DNA from: Sinonovacula constricta
Taxonomy: Eukaryota; Mollusca; Bivalvia; Cardiida; Solecurtidae
Assembly (NCBI GenBank): GCA_007844125.1
Contig: CM017560.1
Coordinates: 73,369 to 137,368 of the forward strand
Reading direction: 5' to 3'
DNA length: 64,000 nt
Below the pieces are notes generated by a model. It was not told where the DNA came from. It worked only from the letters and a program-made list of their open reading frames with translations, and did not search any database. Positions 34,875 through 58,998 of this stretch are shown one piece after another. The stretch's first letter is position 1. Every line of letters starts with the position of its first letter. The translations under genes were made by a program, and so were the position numbers.

Positions 34875-35739
34875 ATTGTTATATCGGGGGCTACTGCCCC
34901 CGATCCCCCGTTTCATGTTTTAAGCGAGGGAAAAAATGGCCGCCATTTGTTTTTTGTTTGTTTAGCATAGCATAGCAACGGAAGCGCGCCTGCTCTGTCC
35001 GGTTAGGCATCCGCAGAAGTGCTAAACCAACTCGTACCGGTAAACTGCAATCTAGCCATAAAAATGCCACAGCAATAGAAATATACCTCTTGCTATTTAG
35101 GAGTCCAGACACATCTTTTTTATAAGTTTCGTCATTGTGTCAGCAAATACGACTGGCTGAAAAACTTGGACATGAGAACTAGCTGCTGGAGGAATATACG
35201 TGATTATAGTCTTTTGTTTCGACTTTGCTACCAACATGTCTCTTGCAGTCATTCCTTCCGGCATGCATGCAACTGAAGTCACTAACGCACCCGGCGCAGT
35301 GTACATAATGGACACCTTTCCGAGAGGGAATAAGGCAGGGCCACAATTCTCTATAGGAATCTAAATACTTTTGATGGCTTTTCTTGCGTTTTGTTGGTGA
35401 TTCGTCTGCTGCCGCCTTATCAAACTTTCGTTTTCCCATTTTCACAACTCTTGGACAACGGGTAAACACTGAGAGCACAGGGTAAACGCCGAACATTCCG
35501 ACTATCAATAACACGAGAAGAGACGCTTGTTTGTTTGCTGATGTTTTAAAAGCATCCAGATGACACAGATCGAGCGGAATGAGAAAATATATTAACAGAA
35601 AGGGATATAATCAATGGAAAAGGGCCGTATTTGCCAAAAATGACCGATTTACGTAGAATTTTCGCTATTAATCCGTAGTGCGTAGTTTTTGCCGCGAATC
35701 CGTAGGAAATACGGACAATCCGTAGAAGTTAACAGGTCT
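34875..35739 (-). mobile_element. insertion carrying a BED-like zinc-finger ORF
   Basis: The sequence left of 34875 (CAAGCAAACTAAATCA) and the TAG tract right of 35739 are close together in copy B (58520-58580), so this ~865-bp segment is absent there. On the minus strand its right end reads CAGACCTGTTAACTTC, and a CAG start would suit a hAT element. No inverted partner was found near 34875, where the sequence is G/C-run rich (TATCGGGGGCTACTGCCCC). It may be a truncated transposon. Confidence 0.55.
35179..35439 (-). CDS. BED-like zinc-finger protein fragment (86 aa), probably transposon-derived
   Basis: The start chosen is MGKRKF at 35439; an in-frame upstream opening to 35514 is less likely because it has a leader of unrelated composition. 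Residues 2-22 are basic and nuclear-signal-like (KFDKAAADESPTKRKK). Residues 24-75 resemble the N-terminal finger of hAT-type transposases and related domesticated proteins: a Trp near the start (W33), Cys48 and Cys51, then KRH with His68. The fourth ligand is not clear. The frame then ends SSSS-stop; an overlapping frame continues to 35097 with SHVQVFQP, so a frameshift may have cut the protein. No catalytic domain follows. Not in copy B of the duplication. Confidence 0.5.
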   Translation of the reverse strand: MGKRKFDKAAADESPTKRKKSHQKYLDSYRELWPCLIPSRKGVHYVHCAGCVSDFSCMHAGRNDCKRHVGSKVETKDYNHVYSSSS

Positions 35740-42384
<6,645 letters not shown>

Positions 42385-42982
42385 CATTTATTCCACGCTC
42401 TAGCATCGGCTCATACATTCACCTCTTTTATTGGCTCACTTAATGTCGGGACTACTTTCGATCCACGTGACTTTCAAAAGGTCACATGATATTAAAGATG
42501 GTGACACCGGTGAAACGGGAAATTGTTTTTTTTATTTGTAGAAACAAGAACTCATGAAATTATAGTTTAGACAGCAAGAAAGCAAAAGAAGATAATTTTA
42601 TAAGTAAACTTTCACTTCTCCTCGATAATGTTAATTATATAAACAAACTCCCTCTGTTTATCTTTTAAAACCAAGTTCTTGTCGTATTTCTTAACTGCCT
42701 CGTGGATCACGTCCATGTTTATTTACAAATGGCCATTAATATCGCTATGTTATTCTTCCAAAAATAGTGCGCTTGAATTAATTAAATATCTTTAATTATT
42801 TACTTCAATATATGTCTTTTTAGTAGATGTTTATTCATTTTATGTAGAAGTATTATTTTAATTTGAAAATATCCTTAAAATAACACTTTAAAATTTCCGT
42901 CAAAAATCTTGACGTGAGCCCATTGCAGAAGTGTTTGAGAGAGGAACGAACGACAACTCTGCATGGGAGATTGCATTTATTC
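42385..42982. mobile_element. 580-bp insertion with 9-bp target duplication
   Basis: CATTTATTC occurs at 42385-42393 and 42974-42982. Removing one copy and the 580 bp between restores colinearity with the empty site in copy B (about 62466-62490: AACTAGTCGTC...ATCATGTTAAAC). The right end carries the GAGAGAGGAACGAACG motif shared with 4166-4200. No clear inverted repeats and no ORF. The 9-bp duplication suggests a DNA transposon or other integrase-made insertion. Confidence 0.75.
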
Positions 42983-43095
42983 ATGTTAAACTTGTTGATA
43001 CGAAGTTTATACTTTCATTATAAGAAGAGAAACGCCCTTTCAACTTGAACAAGGTCGATTTATGGTACGATTTAGTGCAACAAAATTATACATTG

Positions 43096-44097
43096 TCAAA
43101 ATAAGCATCGAACTTTCATTTCAACTTCCAGAAGAGAATAGTAATAACCCCATGGTATATGCCAATTCACGCCATCGGCAAATGAGGAATGGTTTCCTCT
43201 AAGGTATTGTCCATTTAGGCTAGACTTAAAACAGGCACCGTGCCACCAGGCAGCCTGGTGGCGAACAGCGCAATTTCCTTGGTATGTATCATGGTCTGCG
43301 TCAATCGTCGAGAACTGGCGCCCACTGTGGTACTTCAAGCAATCCCCAACAGTTCCACTAAAACCAGAGACATACAAGCGGTAGTTATCGTCCGCTCCAG
43401 ATATATTAAATCTGTCATAATGGGCATAACCGTAGCTCAATAGCGGGTGATTTGGTTCCGCCTTCATCGTAATATTCAACTCACATTTATTGTTCTTTGT
43501 AATCTGATGAATCATCTCCAAACCGAGCCAAAGTTCACCAGAAGAATTTCCGAAACCGGTGACATAGTCGACCCATAGTCGTGTGAAGTTAACACTTCCA
43601 TCTTGTCTTCGTTGAAACACGGCCCAACTGTGGGACAGAAATTGGTGACAATATGTGTATAACGGTATACGATTTGGAAAGTCTTCGAAGAGACCACTAG
43701 TGTTGGCTGTATGTATGAGCTCCAAACACGCCTCCTCCGGTGATGCTGATGTCACATTTCTTTCTCCGTCATCAGAGGTTTCAGCCACATATGACAGGCT
43801 CGGATAACCATACACAAGTTGACCGGCATGGAAAATGATTGGGTTGGTGTCCACATCATAGTTACAATAACACTGCTTGGTAGTTCTCTCGTAATATATA
43901 GAGGCGAACGACGGATCCTTTGCACACCTTGTAGTGCAGTCTACAATAGAGCGAGCGGTTATCATTCTTGTAACGATGGTAGAGTTCGGTACTAAGATTC
44001 CCTTTGTTAACCGCCAGGCCTTGTGGTCTTCCACAGAGTGACAATATATCCCATACACTACTCCTAGCACTAGAGCAAGAACCATGAAGGGCGACAT
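43096..44097 (-). CDS. secreted PAN/apple-like plus fibrinogen-C domain lectin, copy A
   Basis: Intact, intronless, 333 residues. Residues 1-19 are a signal peptide (MSPFMVLALVLGVVYGIYC). A PAN/apple-like region spans ~28-105 with Cys 54, 58, 76 and 78 (TTRCAKDPSFASIYYE). The fibrinogen-related domain covers ~122-333: SWAVFQRRQDGSVNFTRLW, GELWLGLE, a calcium-site-like FSTIDADHDTYQGNC at 262-276, AAWWHGAC and SLNGQY. Cys 124, 150, 205, 253, 276, 289 and 331 give the usual pairs. Eight N-glycosylation sequons are present. Such proteins are extracellular carbohydrate or acetyl-group binding lectins, often for recognition of microbes in molluscs; the ligand here is unknown. Start: the only ATG before the signal peptide, about 45 bp below a TATA box. 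AATAAA lies about 115 bp past the stop (42976-42981, within the inserted element boundary). Paralogue at 62591. Confidence 0.9.
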   Translation of the reverse strand: MSPFMVLALVLGVVYGIYCHSVEDHKAWRLTKGILVPNSTIVTRMITARSIVDCTTRCAKDPSFASIYYERTTKQCYCNYDVDTNPIIFHAGQLVYGYPSLSYVAETSDDGERNVTSASPEEACLELIHTANTSGLFEDFPNRIPLYTYCHQFLSHSWAVFQRRQDGSVNFTRLWVDYVTGFGNSSGELWLGLEMIHQITKNNKCELNITMKAEPNHPLLSYGYAHYDRFNISGADDNYRLYVSGFSGTVGDCLKYHSGRQFSTIDADHDTYQGNCAVRHQAAWWHGACFKSSLNGQYLRGNHSSFADGVNWHIPWGYYYSLLEVEMKVRCLF

Positions 44098-44220
44098 TAT
44101 TGTTGTTAACTGTACACCAGATCAAGCTCCATGGCATTTAATATATAAGATCGTGGGTGAGGGTCGTTCTTAAAAAAGGCGTATACTGGTTACTGACCGA
44201 TATCATATACTGCAGAGGCA
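44098..44220 (-). promoter_or_regulatory. core promoter of lectin copy A
   Basis: On the minus strand CTTATATATTAAATG contains a TATA box (44141-44147) about 45 bp upstream of the ATG, implying a short 5' UTR. The sequence from here to about 44220 is nearly identical to 63602-63725 upstream of copy B, so both genes probably share the same control. Confidence 0.7.
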
Positions 44221-44689
44221 AATTAAAAAAATAATGTGCAATGGTTTACTTAATTTTCAATAAAAAGGATGTCTTCTTAGGTTAATATATAGACCTTTGT
44301 TTCATAGTTACATTACACCAGAGTGCAATGATTGAGATGATAGCGACATTTATATTCTAAGAGAATATTATAGACGTCTATGCAATCTAACAAGACCGTA
44401 TTGAACTAAAGCAATGAGAATCTTTTTAATTGCGTTTCATCTTTTGATGTTTTCACAAATGCTGTTTAGGAGAAAAAATGTCGTTATGCATGTTCTTCAC
44501 TTTGTTGTAATGACGTTAATATTTTATGCTTTTGCTGTGGCGGGCATGTAACAAAAACGATTATATCCATTCTCAGCGTCCAAAACTCATGAACGTGTAA
44601 AATAAGGTCGTTGGTCAACATGTGAAATTTGGATTTATATCTAACGCCAACCCCAACAGCAGTGTCCAAGCACACTTTACTTTAAAGGT

Positions 44690-46950
44690 CGATGATTAAA
44701 ATATACTTACGTTTAAATGGTCAACTGAAAGATATTTGTTATCCGAAAATAAATGTCCAGAGACTGATAAATCATACTTCAATAGAAAGCATTTCATTGG
44801 TCAATTTAAAAAAAACACATGTCATGTCCACAAAATACTTGCTTAAATCAAATATGGACTTCTTAGTGCTTTAAAATCATTAAGTTAATATAAAATAAAC
44901 GTCCACTTAGGAGTTATAAAATGTATAACAATGAGAATAAATATACTTAAAACAATGGCGTTTGTGATTCATTACACTCTTGCTTGTCATTCGTCACCTA
45001 TCAGACATAACAGTACGATTTTAAGGCAATGTCTTAAAAAGTTTAGTTCACAAAATATTTAATAAATGTACGCACATTTTTGTTATATTCGAAAATTAAA
45101 TAATTAACAACAATAAAACGGCCCCCTTATTTGTCTGCAACCACGCACTACAAAAAAACACTTTGTTTTAAGTTTCAAGATTACAGTCAATAGCCTTCCT
45201 ATGTCCTGAATATACCCGCCTGCTCGTAATATAAACACAAAATAGGTAGCCATGTTTTACAATTAAAGATAACGTTAAATCTCGCAATTCGATATAAACG
45301 CGTTAATTTTTGGCCATGTTATATCCAAAGAAACGTGTAGCAATGAATATAAGTTCGGACACTGTCATTGAGTACCTTACATTAAAAGGTCTCCGTAAAA
45401 CGGTTAAAGTACTGCTTTGAATGAAACAGAGGTTCATGAGTTCAAATACCACCAGGTAATTTTTATCTTTTTTTGCTCTTGGGACATTATTTCTGTCTTA
45501 TACTAAATGTAACAATTTGGGGAACTTGGACTTATACTATCTTTTCACTGCACTTTGGAGAGCTCGGTTATTTTTGTTTTTGGTCAGACAAGACACCATT
45601 AGCAGACAAATTGTACAATCGGTATTGAATATGGATAAGGTGGATAAGGTATAATTGTACTTACTTATGTTGAGTCAAAGTCAAAGCAAAACAATGTTTG
45701 TGTGTGTGTGTGAAAATAAACAGATGCTTTAATGTCGGAGTTTGAGATATCAGAAATATCCATAAATCCAATACCGGACGAAAACTTTTTTAAATATATA
45801 TAAAGGTGTCATTCTTTCCATGTTGATTGGATATAAAACCGCTTTTGGTTTCTTGACGTTAGATTGTTTGCAATTCTTTGATACTGTTCAATCGGTTGCC
45901 AGTTATTTGATAAATAATGCTTCTTTCCTATACTTTGTTTTATTATCGTTACTTGGTTTAAATCGTCGCATTTAAACTTTGTATAAATCGTCGAAGTCTG
46001 CGTTAAAGGCGCGAAAGTCAAGGAATGATTCGCATAGCAGGCAAAGATTTTAGCAAATCTAAATATTTATATTCATAAATAACGTGTTTATTTTTCAGTT
46101 TGAAAAAAAAAAATGAAATTGTTGGCTTATATTTTACTGTCATTTCGACAATGTTTGTGGTTAAGTTTGCCGTTTTATTGGTCAGCCAAAATGCAAATAT
46201 CTCGCACAAAATCATGAACATGTGATTCTATTTATTTTTAGTCAAAAGAGATCTTTCAGAGCAAAGCTTTGTCAATAACGACGATTTGAGGTTTAGAAGA
46301 CGATATAACAATTAATTGATTATTTATTTAGATGATGTAATATATGTGTTTCACACATGTCTTTCTGTTTGTCATTATCCCAGGATATAATAAAAGCTTA
46401 ATAAATATTTGCAAGATAAACAAAAATACTTGCAATCAGTATTATGACGTTTCTCATTCTTTCAACCCAAGTAATTAGATTCAGAAATTATCGAAGATTT
46501 CAATTAAATGTTTGCAACCATTTGCATGTCCGATTGTATGCTGTTCAAAATGATATACTTTGTGCGACAAACGACCGACGGCATGACGACATTAATAATG
46601 CATTTGTTGATATTGTTCAAAACCCGTGGTTAAGCATTTCTGCTTACATCGTCAATATTCTTATTTACTCTTTCTGAGCTGAATATGATTCCCCCGTTTT
46701 TAAAAAACCTAGCTGTGACAATTACATTGTATACAATAACAGCCTACAAATTAATGATTGCGTTTGCTTAAGTATCGGCGCACCAGTAGCCGAGCAATTA
46801 GTGTCGCAGACATGTAAATTGGCAATACCTTGGCAAAAGGTTTCATGTCTGACAGGGGCTTGTATATGGCGATGTCTGCCCCTCCCTGCAGTCATGATAT
46901 TCACAGGGAGCCTCAATTTGTGCAAATACTAGTTTGTCATTGAGTGACCA
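44690..46950. repeat. older intergenic duplication, unit 1
   Basis: It aligns in patches with 47130-50880. Examples: TCAATAGAAAG at 44780 and 47214; CACTCTTGCTTGTC at 44975 and 47411; TATCAGACATAA at 44999 and 47436; TTATTGGTCAGCC at 46176 and TGTATTGGTCAGCC at 50041; GCTTACATCGTCAATATTCT at 46642 and 50521; GTCGCAGACATGTAAATTG at 46802 and 50690. No gene is conserved between units, so the shared sequence is non-coding or very old. Confidence 0.7.
45388..45456 (+). repeat. decayed tRNA-like SINE head
   Basis: GTCTCCGTAAAACGGTTAAA resembles an A-box region and GAGTTCAAATACCACC a B-box region, about 50 bases apart. Too degenerate and lacking acceptor-stem pairing to be a functional tRNA gene. 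It differs from the SINE family at 2.4 and 5.5 kb. Confidence 0.35.
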
Positions 46951-49900
46951 TGCATGAGTACAAAACTTCAACTGTTATTTAACAAAGACATAGACAGGTC
47001 TACAACTCAATAACGTGCAAAATAGCTACTAAACCAACACCAGCATTATAAATGTAATACCAATCTCCACAGTAATGTTGCCCAAACCTACATATGCTTG
47101 TTGAAGTGTGAAGTTAAAGGTATACCAACGTTTAAAATAAATGTTATAAACGTGTCCACTGAAAGATAAATGTAATCCGAAAAGCAATATTCATATACTT
47201 GTAAATCAGTCTTCAATAGAAAGGTTGCATTTGACAATTAAAAACAGCAAGACTAAATCACAAAGTAGTTGCTTAAACCAAGTGCAAAATTCTTAGCGTA
47301 TAGTCGTTTTAAACCCTTACGGAAATATGAAATCAACTTCAACATATGACGGATATAAATCATATCAATAAGAATAAATAAACCTGACGCCATGCTGTTT
47401 GGAATCCATGCCACTCTTGCTTGTCGTTTGTCTGCTATCAGACATAAGTGAACGATTTTAGTTATTGTTTTAAAAGGTTGAATTAAGATAATTTATGCTG
47501 GTTAATGTTATTCATGCCGATCAAACGATTGAGAACATTTAAAACGGCCCTCGTCGCCTTATATTTTTGCAAATACGCACTACAAAAAATCAAATTTGTT
47601 TTAGGTTTAAAGATTACAATCAATATCCTTTCTCTGACCGGAATCTGCTTGCATGCTGGTAATATAAACACAAACATGCTCGGTGATAATTAAATAGTCT
47701 GCTTCAATACCACACAAAAGGGTCATTACATTTATTAAATAATAATCTATAATATTAATGAAAACTGCCTTCTGCTCTTCCTTTACATATACTCAACTTA
47801 CTCATATTCATCACATTGCTAACTATTCAGAGAAATTATTTATGTTATACTCAGGAAATTATTGATATAAAGACAGCGACATTTATGCACATATTTCGTG
47901 TTTGAATAACACAAGCGATAAGAATGGATAAAAAGTAATTTAAAGTCAAGCTTTGCTATTCTTCAAACTATTAAGTCTATATGCATTAATCCACCATATT
48001 GGTTTTATTTTGTCACTAAAGAGGACGATAACAGAAACAGTCTACGTAACACTGTAATTGTTGTGTCTTTAAAGTAAGCAGGATTCAGCGGTGATAAAAT
48101 CTACGATATTACGGCTTGTTTGAGATACTGTTCATTTTTAAACAGCTGTTCACTTTTTACTTTTATTGACCATTCTCTAAGTTCTTATAATATATGTACT
48201 AGTTTAAATCAAAGCACCACGCCATTTGTATCATCTAAACATAGTACTGATATCGTCATTGAAGTAAGTTTATTGACGTTCAGCATTCATTTTTAACAAT
48301 TGAAGATAACGTCAACTGCGCAACGGTGAACGTATTTCTCTGGCAATTTACGCAATATTAGATGTAAACGTGTCAATATTCATTCATGTATTGTCCGAAA
48401 GAACGTGCTAAAATGAATATAGGTTTAAGTTTCGTACACTGTCATTCAGTTCCTTACATTTAAGTCCGTAAAATGGCTAAAATACTGTTCTCATATGACA
48501 TTATTTATGCATTATATGTATCGGATAAAAGTGTGTTTTTTTATTCAGTGAAGAATGTTTTTAGATAAACATGATTCTATGCACATAAAATCGCACGGTA
48601 AAATAGTTTATGTTTGGCAATATTATCCATAATACTTAACATAACATATTGATGAACTTTGATCTATGTCTCTGAACTTTGGTGAGTTCAGTGATATTTT
48701 ATCAGATACCCTAAGCAGAAGAAATGTGTAAAATCAGTCTTAATTATTGTTAAGGTAAGATAAATATTATGCATACGTAGAATATGTTCAGGCAAAACAA
48801 TAATTCCACAAGTGTCTTTCGTTTTTGAAAATCATCAGATGCTTTAAATGTCCGATGTTGATATAACAGAAATCTCCATAAGTCCAAAACCGAGAACGGC
48901 GACCTTTATATTAATGTTTTATGGAATTGTCAATGGGGCGACTTCACAGCTCAAACTATTTAAACAATAAAAAATAATAATAAACGTAAGAACTGTAATA
49001 GAAATTACGTTTAAAATCTTACTTGTGTCTATTGTTGATTTCTAATTTATATTACATGACTGCACTAATTCGTCTGTAAGGGCAGACTGCATTAATTATC
49101 ACAGACTTCTATACAAACATTTTAATAAATTGATGTGAAATATTTCTTTGACATTCAAGTTTTGTTAGGATTTAAACTGTTTGGTTAAACTTTTAATGAT
49201 TACCAGCATACTATGTATTTAGATCATGAGCACTTAATACAGAAATGGGCTGACAGTTCGCGATTGGTATACAAGCTCCCGTGCATATTGTACTGTAGTT
49301 GAGCTTTTCCATCTATTTTGACTTTCCAGACTTTGATGTGAATGGTGCTAATGTAAAATGGGTCAAATATAAATTTACAGAGAGATACCAAATTCAATTT
49401 GTTTCCGACAGAAATTGATGGACTATGGATAACAGATCGATACAATGAACATGGTTTTACATATTTCTACATTTAATTACCAGTAATAACAACTTGAATG
49501 CGCCCAGAAATACATACTTGATCAAAACATACAAAGTAAATGAGCATATATACGAAACATTATCGGTACAAGTTGACATTGTAATAAACGAAAAATGTCC
49601 AACAAAGACAGCCATAGTCAAACAGTTCGGGGAAAAAAGTATTAAAGCGTCAGTTATTTGTATTAAGAATATTTTATGGATGGTTGATTTGGATGAAGAT
49701 TTATTCATTAAAAAATGACCTGTATATATACTAAATGTTAATAATGTAAATATTAGTCCGTGGTATAAGATTGTTGGTCATAAACATATGAAAACCATGA
49801 CTATATATATAATTGTCGCTAACTGGTTTGAATCGTTGTTTAATGTGTGCATTTTTATAAAACGTTAGAGTGTAAGTAAAAGACGTCAGGGTAGAGTAAA

Positions 49901-50013
49901 GGTATGAGTATGCTTAGGAATTTTGTTTAAATAATAAGGTGCGTGTCATGATCTGTTGTTGTTTTTTCAGTTTGGAAATAAAATGAAAATATTTTCTTAT
50001 GATTCTAACATTC

Positions 50014-54660
<4,647 letters not shown>

Positions 54661-55514
54661 GCATAAGACACAATGAAAAGTAATCAAGAACAATGTATTG
54701 TGAAGTATTTAACTCGTGGTGACGACTGATACTTAACATATTATTTTTTCCGTGAAACAAATTCATAATGTATTATCAAGTCATCATTTTTTACTGTGAG
54801 CTATGTTGAAAAAAACAGTATTAATATTTTATTGTTATTAAAGGCTGGTCAATGTCATTTTTTTTTAAACATTGTTGGTCGCAGAAAAAAAAAACACAAC
54901 TAAATAATTTTAACCTGCTAAAACGAATAGATCAAGCTTGTGTAGATAGTGTAGATCTAGATCAGTCAACTTCTGGTGAGAATTATCTGGTCAGGATATT
55001 AGTTTTTCACTGCTAGCAAATTAGCTAGTCTCTTATGTATGTTTATGAAGCATTTATTGAGTAAACTATTGGTAAGGGCAGTAATCAGTGATGCAATAGT
55101 TACGCACTTAAACAATGAACATAACTGGTTATTTCCCTTGAAAGGGATGAAATTTCATCGCATGTAAATTACTCATCCGGATATTGCTGGTGTAATGAAA
55201 ACACGGTGTCTTTTCTTCAGCTGGTGTCGATATATGTAAAACATATGTAAGCTGAGTGCTGGAAAGTAAATACTAACACAGGTAAACACGCTATGCAGGT
55301 AGATTTATAATGTCGTTTGGTGACGCTGCGTGTATTTATAACTATTCTGAAAACATGGCAGAAAAGTGGTGATTATTGACAATTATTTTAACTAAAGCAT
55401 ACAATATCAGTACAACTGACAAAAATCACAACAAATTAAACACATCGAAATCAATATTGACCAAAAAAACAAACAGATCTTAGTGTTTTTTGCCAAAAAT
55501 ATGAAAATACAAAT

Positions 55515-55732
55515 GAGTAGGTAAATAAGAAAAGGTCCTATCAAAATTTCCACAGATATTTAAATTTTATCTATCAGTAGACAAAGGCAAACAAGGTAAA
55601 TGCAAATGTGACAAAACACATAGACGAGACATAACATACATAAAGAAAAACTATCAGTTACCGCCTTGGAACGGTCAATCGGCAAAAGGGCCAACTGAAG
55701 TGCTTAAACCTGGTTTGTGGAGCACAGGTCAA
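55515..55732 (-). mobile_element. dispersed repeat inserted in copy B
   Basis: Copy A reads straight from AAAATACAAAT into AACGTCAACTT (about 32538-32555). Copy B has ~218 bp between the equivalents. The insert is the reverse complement of the repeat at 4480-4645 plus an extra ~50 bp (to CTGTGCTCC on the minus strand). Part of the same unit (GCCTTGGAACGGTCAGTCGG) also occurs at 57788. Confidence 0.75.
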
Positions 55733-56462
55733 GTAATTTGGGTTTTAAGGGAAATTCACAATACCTTATACGTCTCCAGATTGTTAAAGCAGTTCATCAC
55801 ATAATGCATTTATTACTCTTAATACATGCTTGTGTTAACAGCAAATTTATTAAGTAGAAGTATACAGCAATTAAATCTGTGAATTTGTATTCATATATAT
55901 GTGGCAGTTCCCTTATATAAGTAGGACACGCATCCCTCCCCAATCTCCCTCGTAGGACCGAATGATAAAGACAAGGTTAAAACCTTTCCATTCATATTAG
56001 TTCGTATCCAGACCTGCATGAATAGAAAATATATATCAGATATATAGCAGCATGCAACGAGAACAAGTTCCAGACTAGAAGAAATTAATGTACCCAACCA
56101 TTTTCACACCATTTAAATAAAATTAGAAGTTGAGTTTTCATTTCACCGACGGTCATATAAAAACGACGTTTGGTTGACACGTCAACCAAACTATAACCGC
56201 ACCAGACAGCAGTTTTATACAAGAGAACTCTGATTGATGTATATAAATCAGATATCAGATAATGTAGATAATATATATATATATATAGACAGAGAGAGAG
56301 ATATTCTTTCTTAAAATGCTTGCCTCTATTAGAATTTTGGAATTTTATTCTGTTTTTGATATATACGTTTCTAAACACTTGGAACGCTCTCGAAGGTTTC
56401 TAATATATTGACTCTCAACGTAAGTTTTGATATAGTATTTTAGCATTAGAATTAAAACAATA

Positions 56463-56581
<119 letters not shown>

Positions 56582-57047
56582 TGCCTATATAATGTACATC
56601 TTTAACCATAGCTCTAGAACAAATGCTTTTCGCGGCGCCTTGGATGTTATATGTCCTTGATCATTTCTTGTTTAATTTTACTTAATTTTTTTTTTGTGTT
56701 ATATTTATTTTATGGCTATTTTCAAATGTAATAAATACAATAAACGGAGTCAAAGTATTGAATAGTTGATGATCTTTTATATTACGAAAATTGACCAAAA
56801 ATTGGTTTGGTGATACTTTTATTGAAGAACAATATCCACGAACGCTGCAGACAACGAAAACAACCGTAATGAGTAACATTACATTACCAAATTATGGACA
56901 TACATTAACAGAAAAGAACAGAAATTTTATTTAAGATTTGTACATATAGTAGTGTACATCATCTTTACATATATATACATATAGATAATAAACGTGAGTC
57001 TGACCTTAGTGAAGGAAGGCATTACCTGTCTATACATTGACTAATAA

Positions 57048-57381
57048 CGAACATCTTTGTATATCATAACCGGCTGTTTTCTAAACGGACCTGATCTAAA
57101 AAGAGACATTTGTAGAACTAATACAATTATAAGCCAGCAATTTAACTCCACTATTAGAAACTGCCCGCACCGCAACGAAACTGAATCTTGTCATCATATT
57201 ATATTTATATGCTGACAGCACATAACTGCACGAAGAAATTTCGAACAGACAACGCTAGTGAATTTAGGTTTAACAAATGTTAATATAAACTATCTACGTT
57301 TTTCTCCAGAACAATTAGCAGATCCATTAAGGAAAGCATTATTTGAATACCTACAAGAGATAGATTATATTAAAGAGATCT
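57048..57381 (+). pseudogene. LINE (jockey-like) C-terminal fragment
   Basis: The frame reads YIITGCFLNGPDLKR, then NCPHRNETESCHHIIFIC, a Cys/His knuckle like those closing jockey- and CR1-type polyproteins. A TGA (57213-57215) follows, then QHITARRNFEQ to a final stop at 57379-57381. It is 5' truncated and interrupted by the TGA, hence dead. A different LINE lineage from the one at 7.3 kb. Confidence 0.65.
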
Positions 57382-57870
57382 AAGTTGAAATATTAGGATT
57401 TAGTAAGTGTTCGTCCGTTAAACTAATAGGTGGAGGGTATCCGAATAACCGGTGGACTCCTAAAGACCACGTAAAAACAAAGGCACCCAATCAAGACGAT
57501 CTAGCACATCTATAATACTACTTAGATCCAAAACCTTATACAGGATAGGGTTCCTGAATAAATGGTAGACCCCTTCCAATGACAATATCGTTTCACTAAT
57601 TGGAAGATGTCAACCTAAAACCCATATCTTAAATAAGACTATATAAAACAAAGATCTATGAGCATTGCCACATATACAAAAATTGAAAAGGCACAGGACC
57701 ACGGTATCCACATGCACGCCAAATGTAAATGTGAGAATAAATCTGTGATAAGTCATTTAACAATTAGAGCAAACCCGACAGTTACCGCCTTGGAACGGTC
57801 AGTCGGCAACATGGACCGACTGGGTACTTAAACCGGTTTTACAGAGCTAAAGACACCAAACTACTTAATT
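57382..57870 (+). repeat. probable LINE 3' UTR with dispersed repeat segment
   Basis: Non-coding. It contains the unit GTTACCGCCTTGGAACGGTC (57780-57799) shared with the 55.5-kb insert. This suggests that the dispersed repeat may be a SINE-like element using a LINE tail, or part of that LINE. Confidence 0.4.
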
Positions 57871-58573
57871 AAATACACCATATTGGGGGTAAAACAGGGG
57901 TCCAATGCTGAATAAGGTGAACCTAGGTCAACTGTTAGGCGGTGAATTCACACATTTACATATTCACTTTATATTACGACCAAAAAATACAAATTATCAA
58001 TCTGTCCAAAATATTTAGCTATGTAAATAGGTAACCGAAATTGGATACCTGATAGGGACCCACTATTTGGCAAATTGGTCATAACTCTTTAAGTCGTGCT
58101 TGGGCAGCATGACGGGGTTACGATAAAAAAACGAATGTATGTGCTGACCCTTAAAAATATACGTAGTATAAAATGACATTTCATCTAAATGGTTTTCGAA
58201 GCAGGCTACTTTCAGTGTTTAACGTCAAACGTTCCAAAGGTAAATATTTAAATAGCTAAAATATGTAAAACGTCTCCTTTTGAAAACCTTTAAATTTACA
58301 ATTAAAATGTCGAGCTAAATGATTTTCAAAACAGACGACACTCAGCGTATAAAAGAGGACTGTACTAATGCATACAATACAAAGTTTTTGTTTTTTTCTG
58401 TATTAATCAATCATGTCATAATTAATTTAATTAAGATGATTAAGATTATTTTAATTGACATTCAAAACAGGCTATATTCGGCGTTTATCAAAATCATCAT
58501 TCAGGTCTTATTAAATAGATTACAAGCAAACTAAGTCATTTTCCATATTTTTTAATTTTAACGCAAACGGTTT

Positions 58574-58881
58574 TAATAGTAAAAGTGGTAATAGTAGCGG
58601 TGATGGTAGTATTAGGATAAGTAGTGGTAGTAGTGGTAGAAGTAGTGGTAATAGTGATGATGGTAGTAGTAGTAGTAGTAGTAGTAGAAGTAGTAGTAGT
58701 GGTAATAGCAGTAGAAGTAGAAGTAGTAGTAGTAGTGGTAATAGCAGTTGTAGTAGTAGTAGTGAAAATAGTGATGGTGGTAGTGGTAAAAGTAGAAGTA
58801 GTAGTAGTGGTAATAACAGTTGTAGTAGTATTAGTAGTGGTGGTGGTAGTAGTAGTAGAAGTAGTAGAGCTAGTAGTAGTA

Positions 58882-58918
<37 letters not shown>

Positions 58919-58963
58919 CAGTAGTAGTAGAAGTGGTAGTAGTGGTAATAGCAGTAGTAGTTA

Positions 58964-58998
<35 letters not shown>

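Noticed and set aside
46444..46677. 77-codon plus-strand ORF
   Set aside because: The duplicated sequence near 50300-50560 does not keep the frame, so no coding constraint is visible.
49457..49718. Overlapping 74-83 codon ORFs on both strands
   Set aside because: No conserved counterpart in the duplicated unit, no domain, and mutual overlap; treated as chance.
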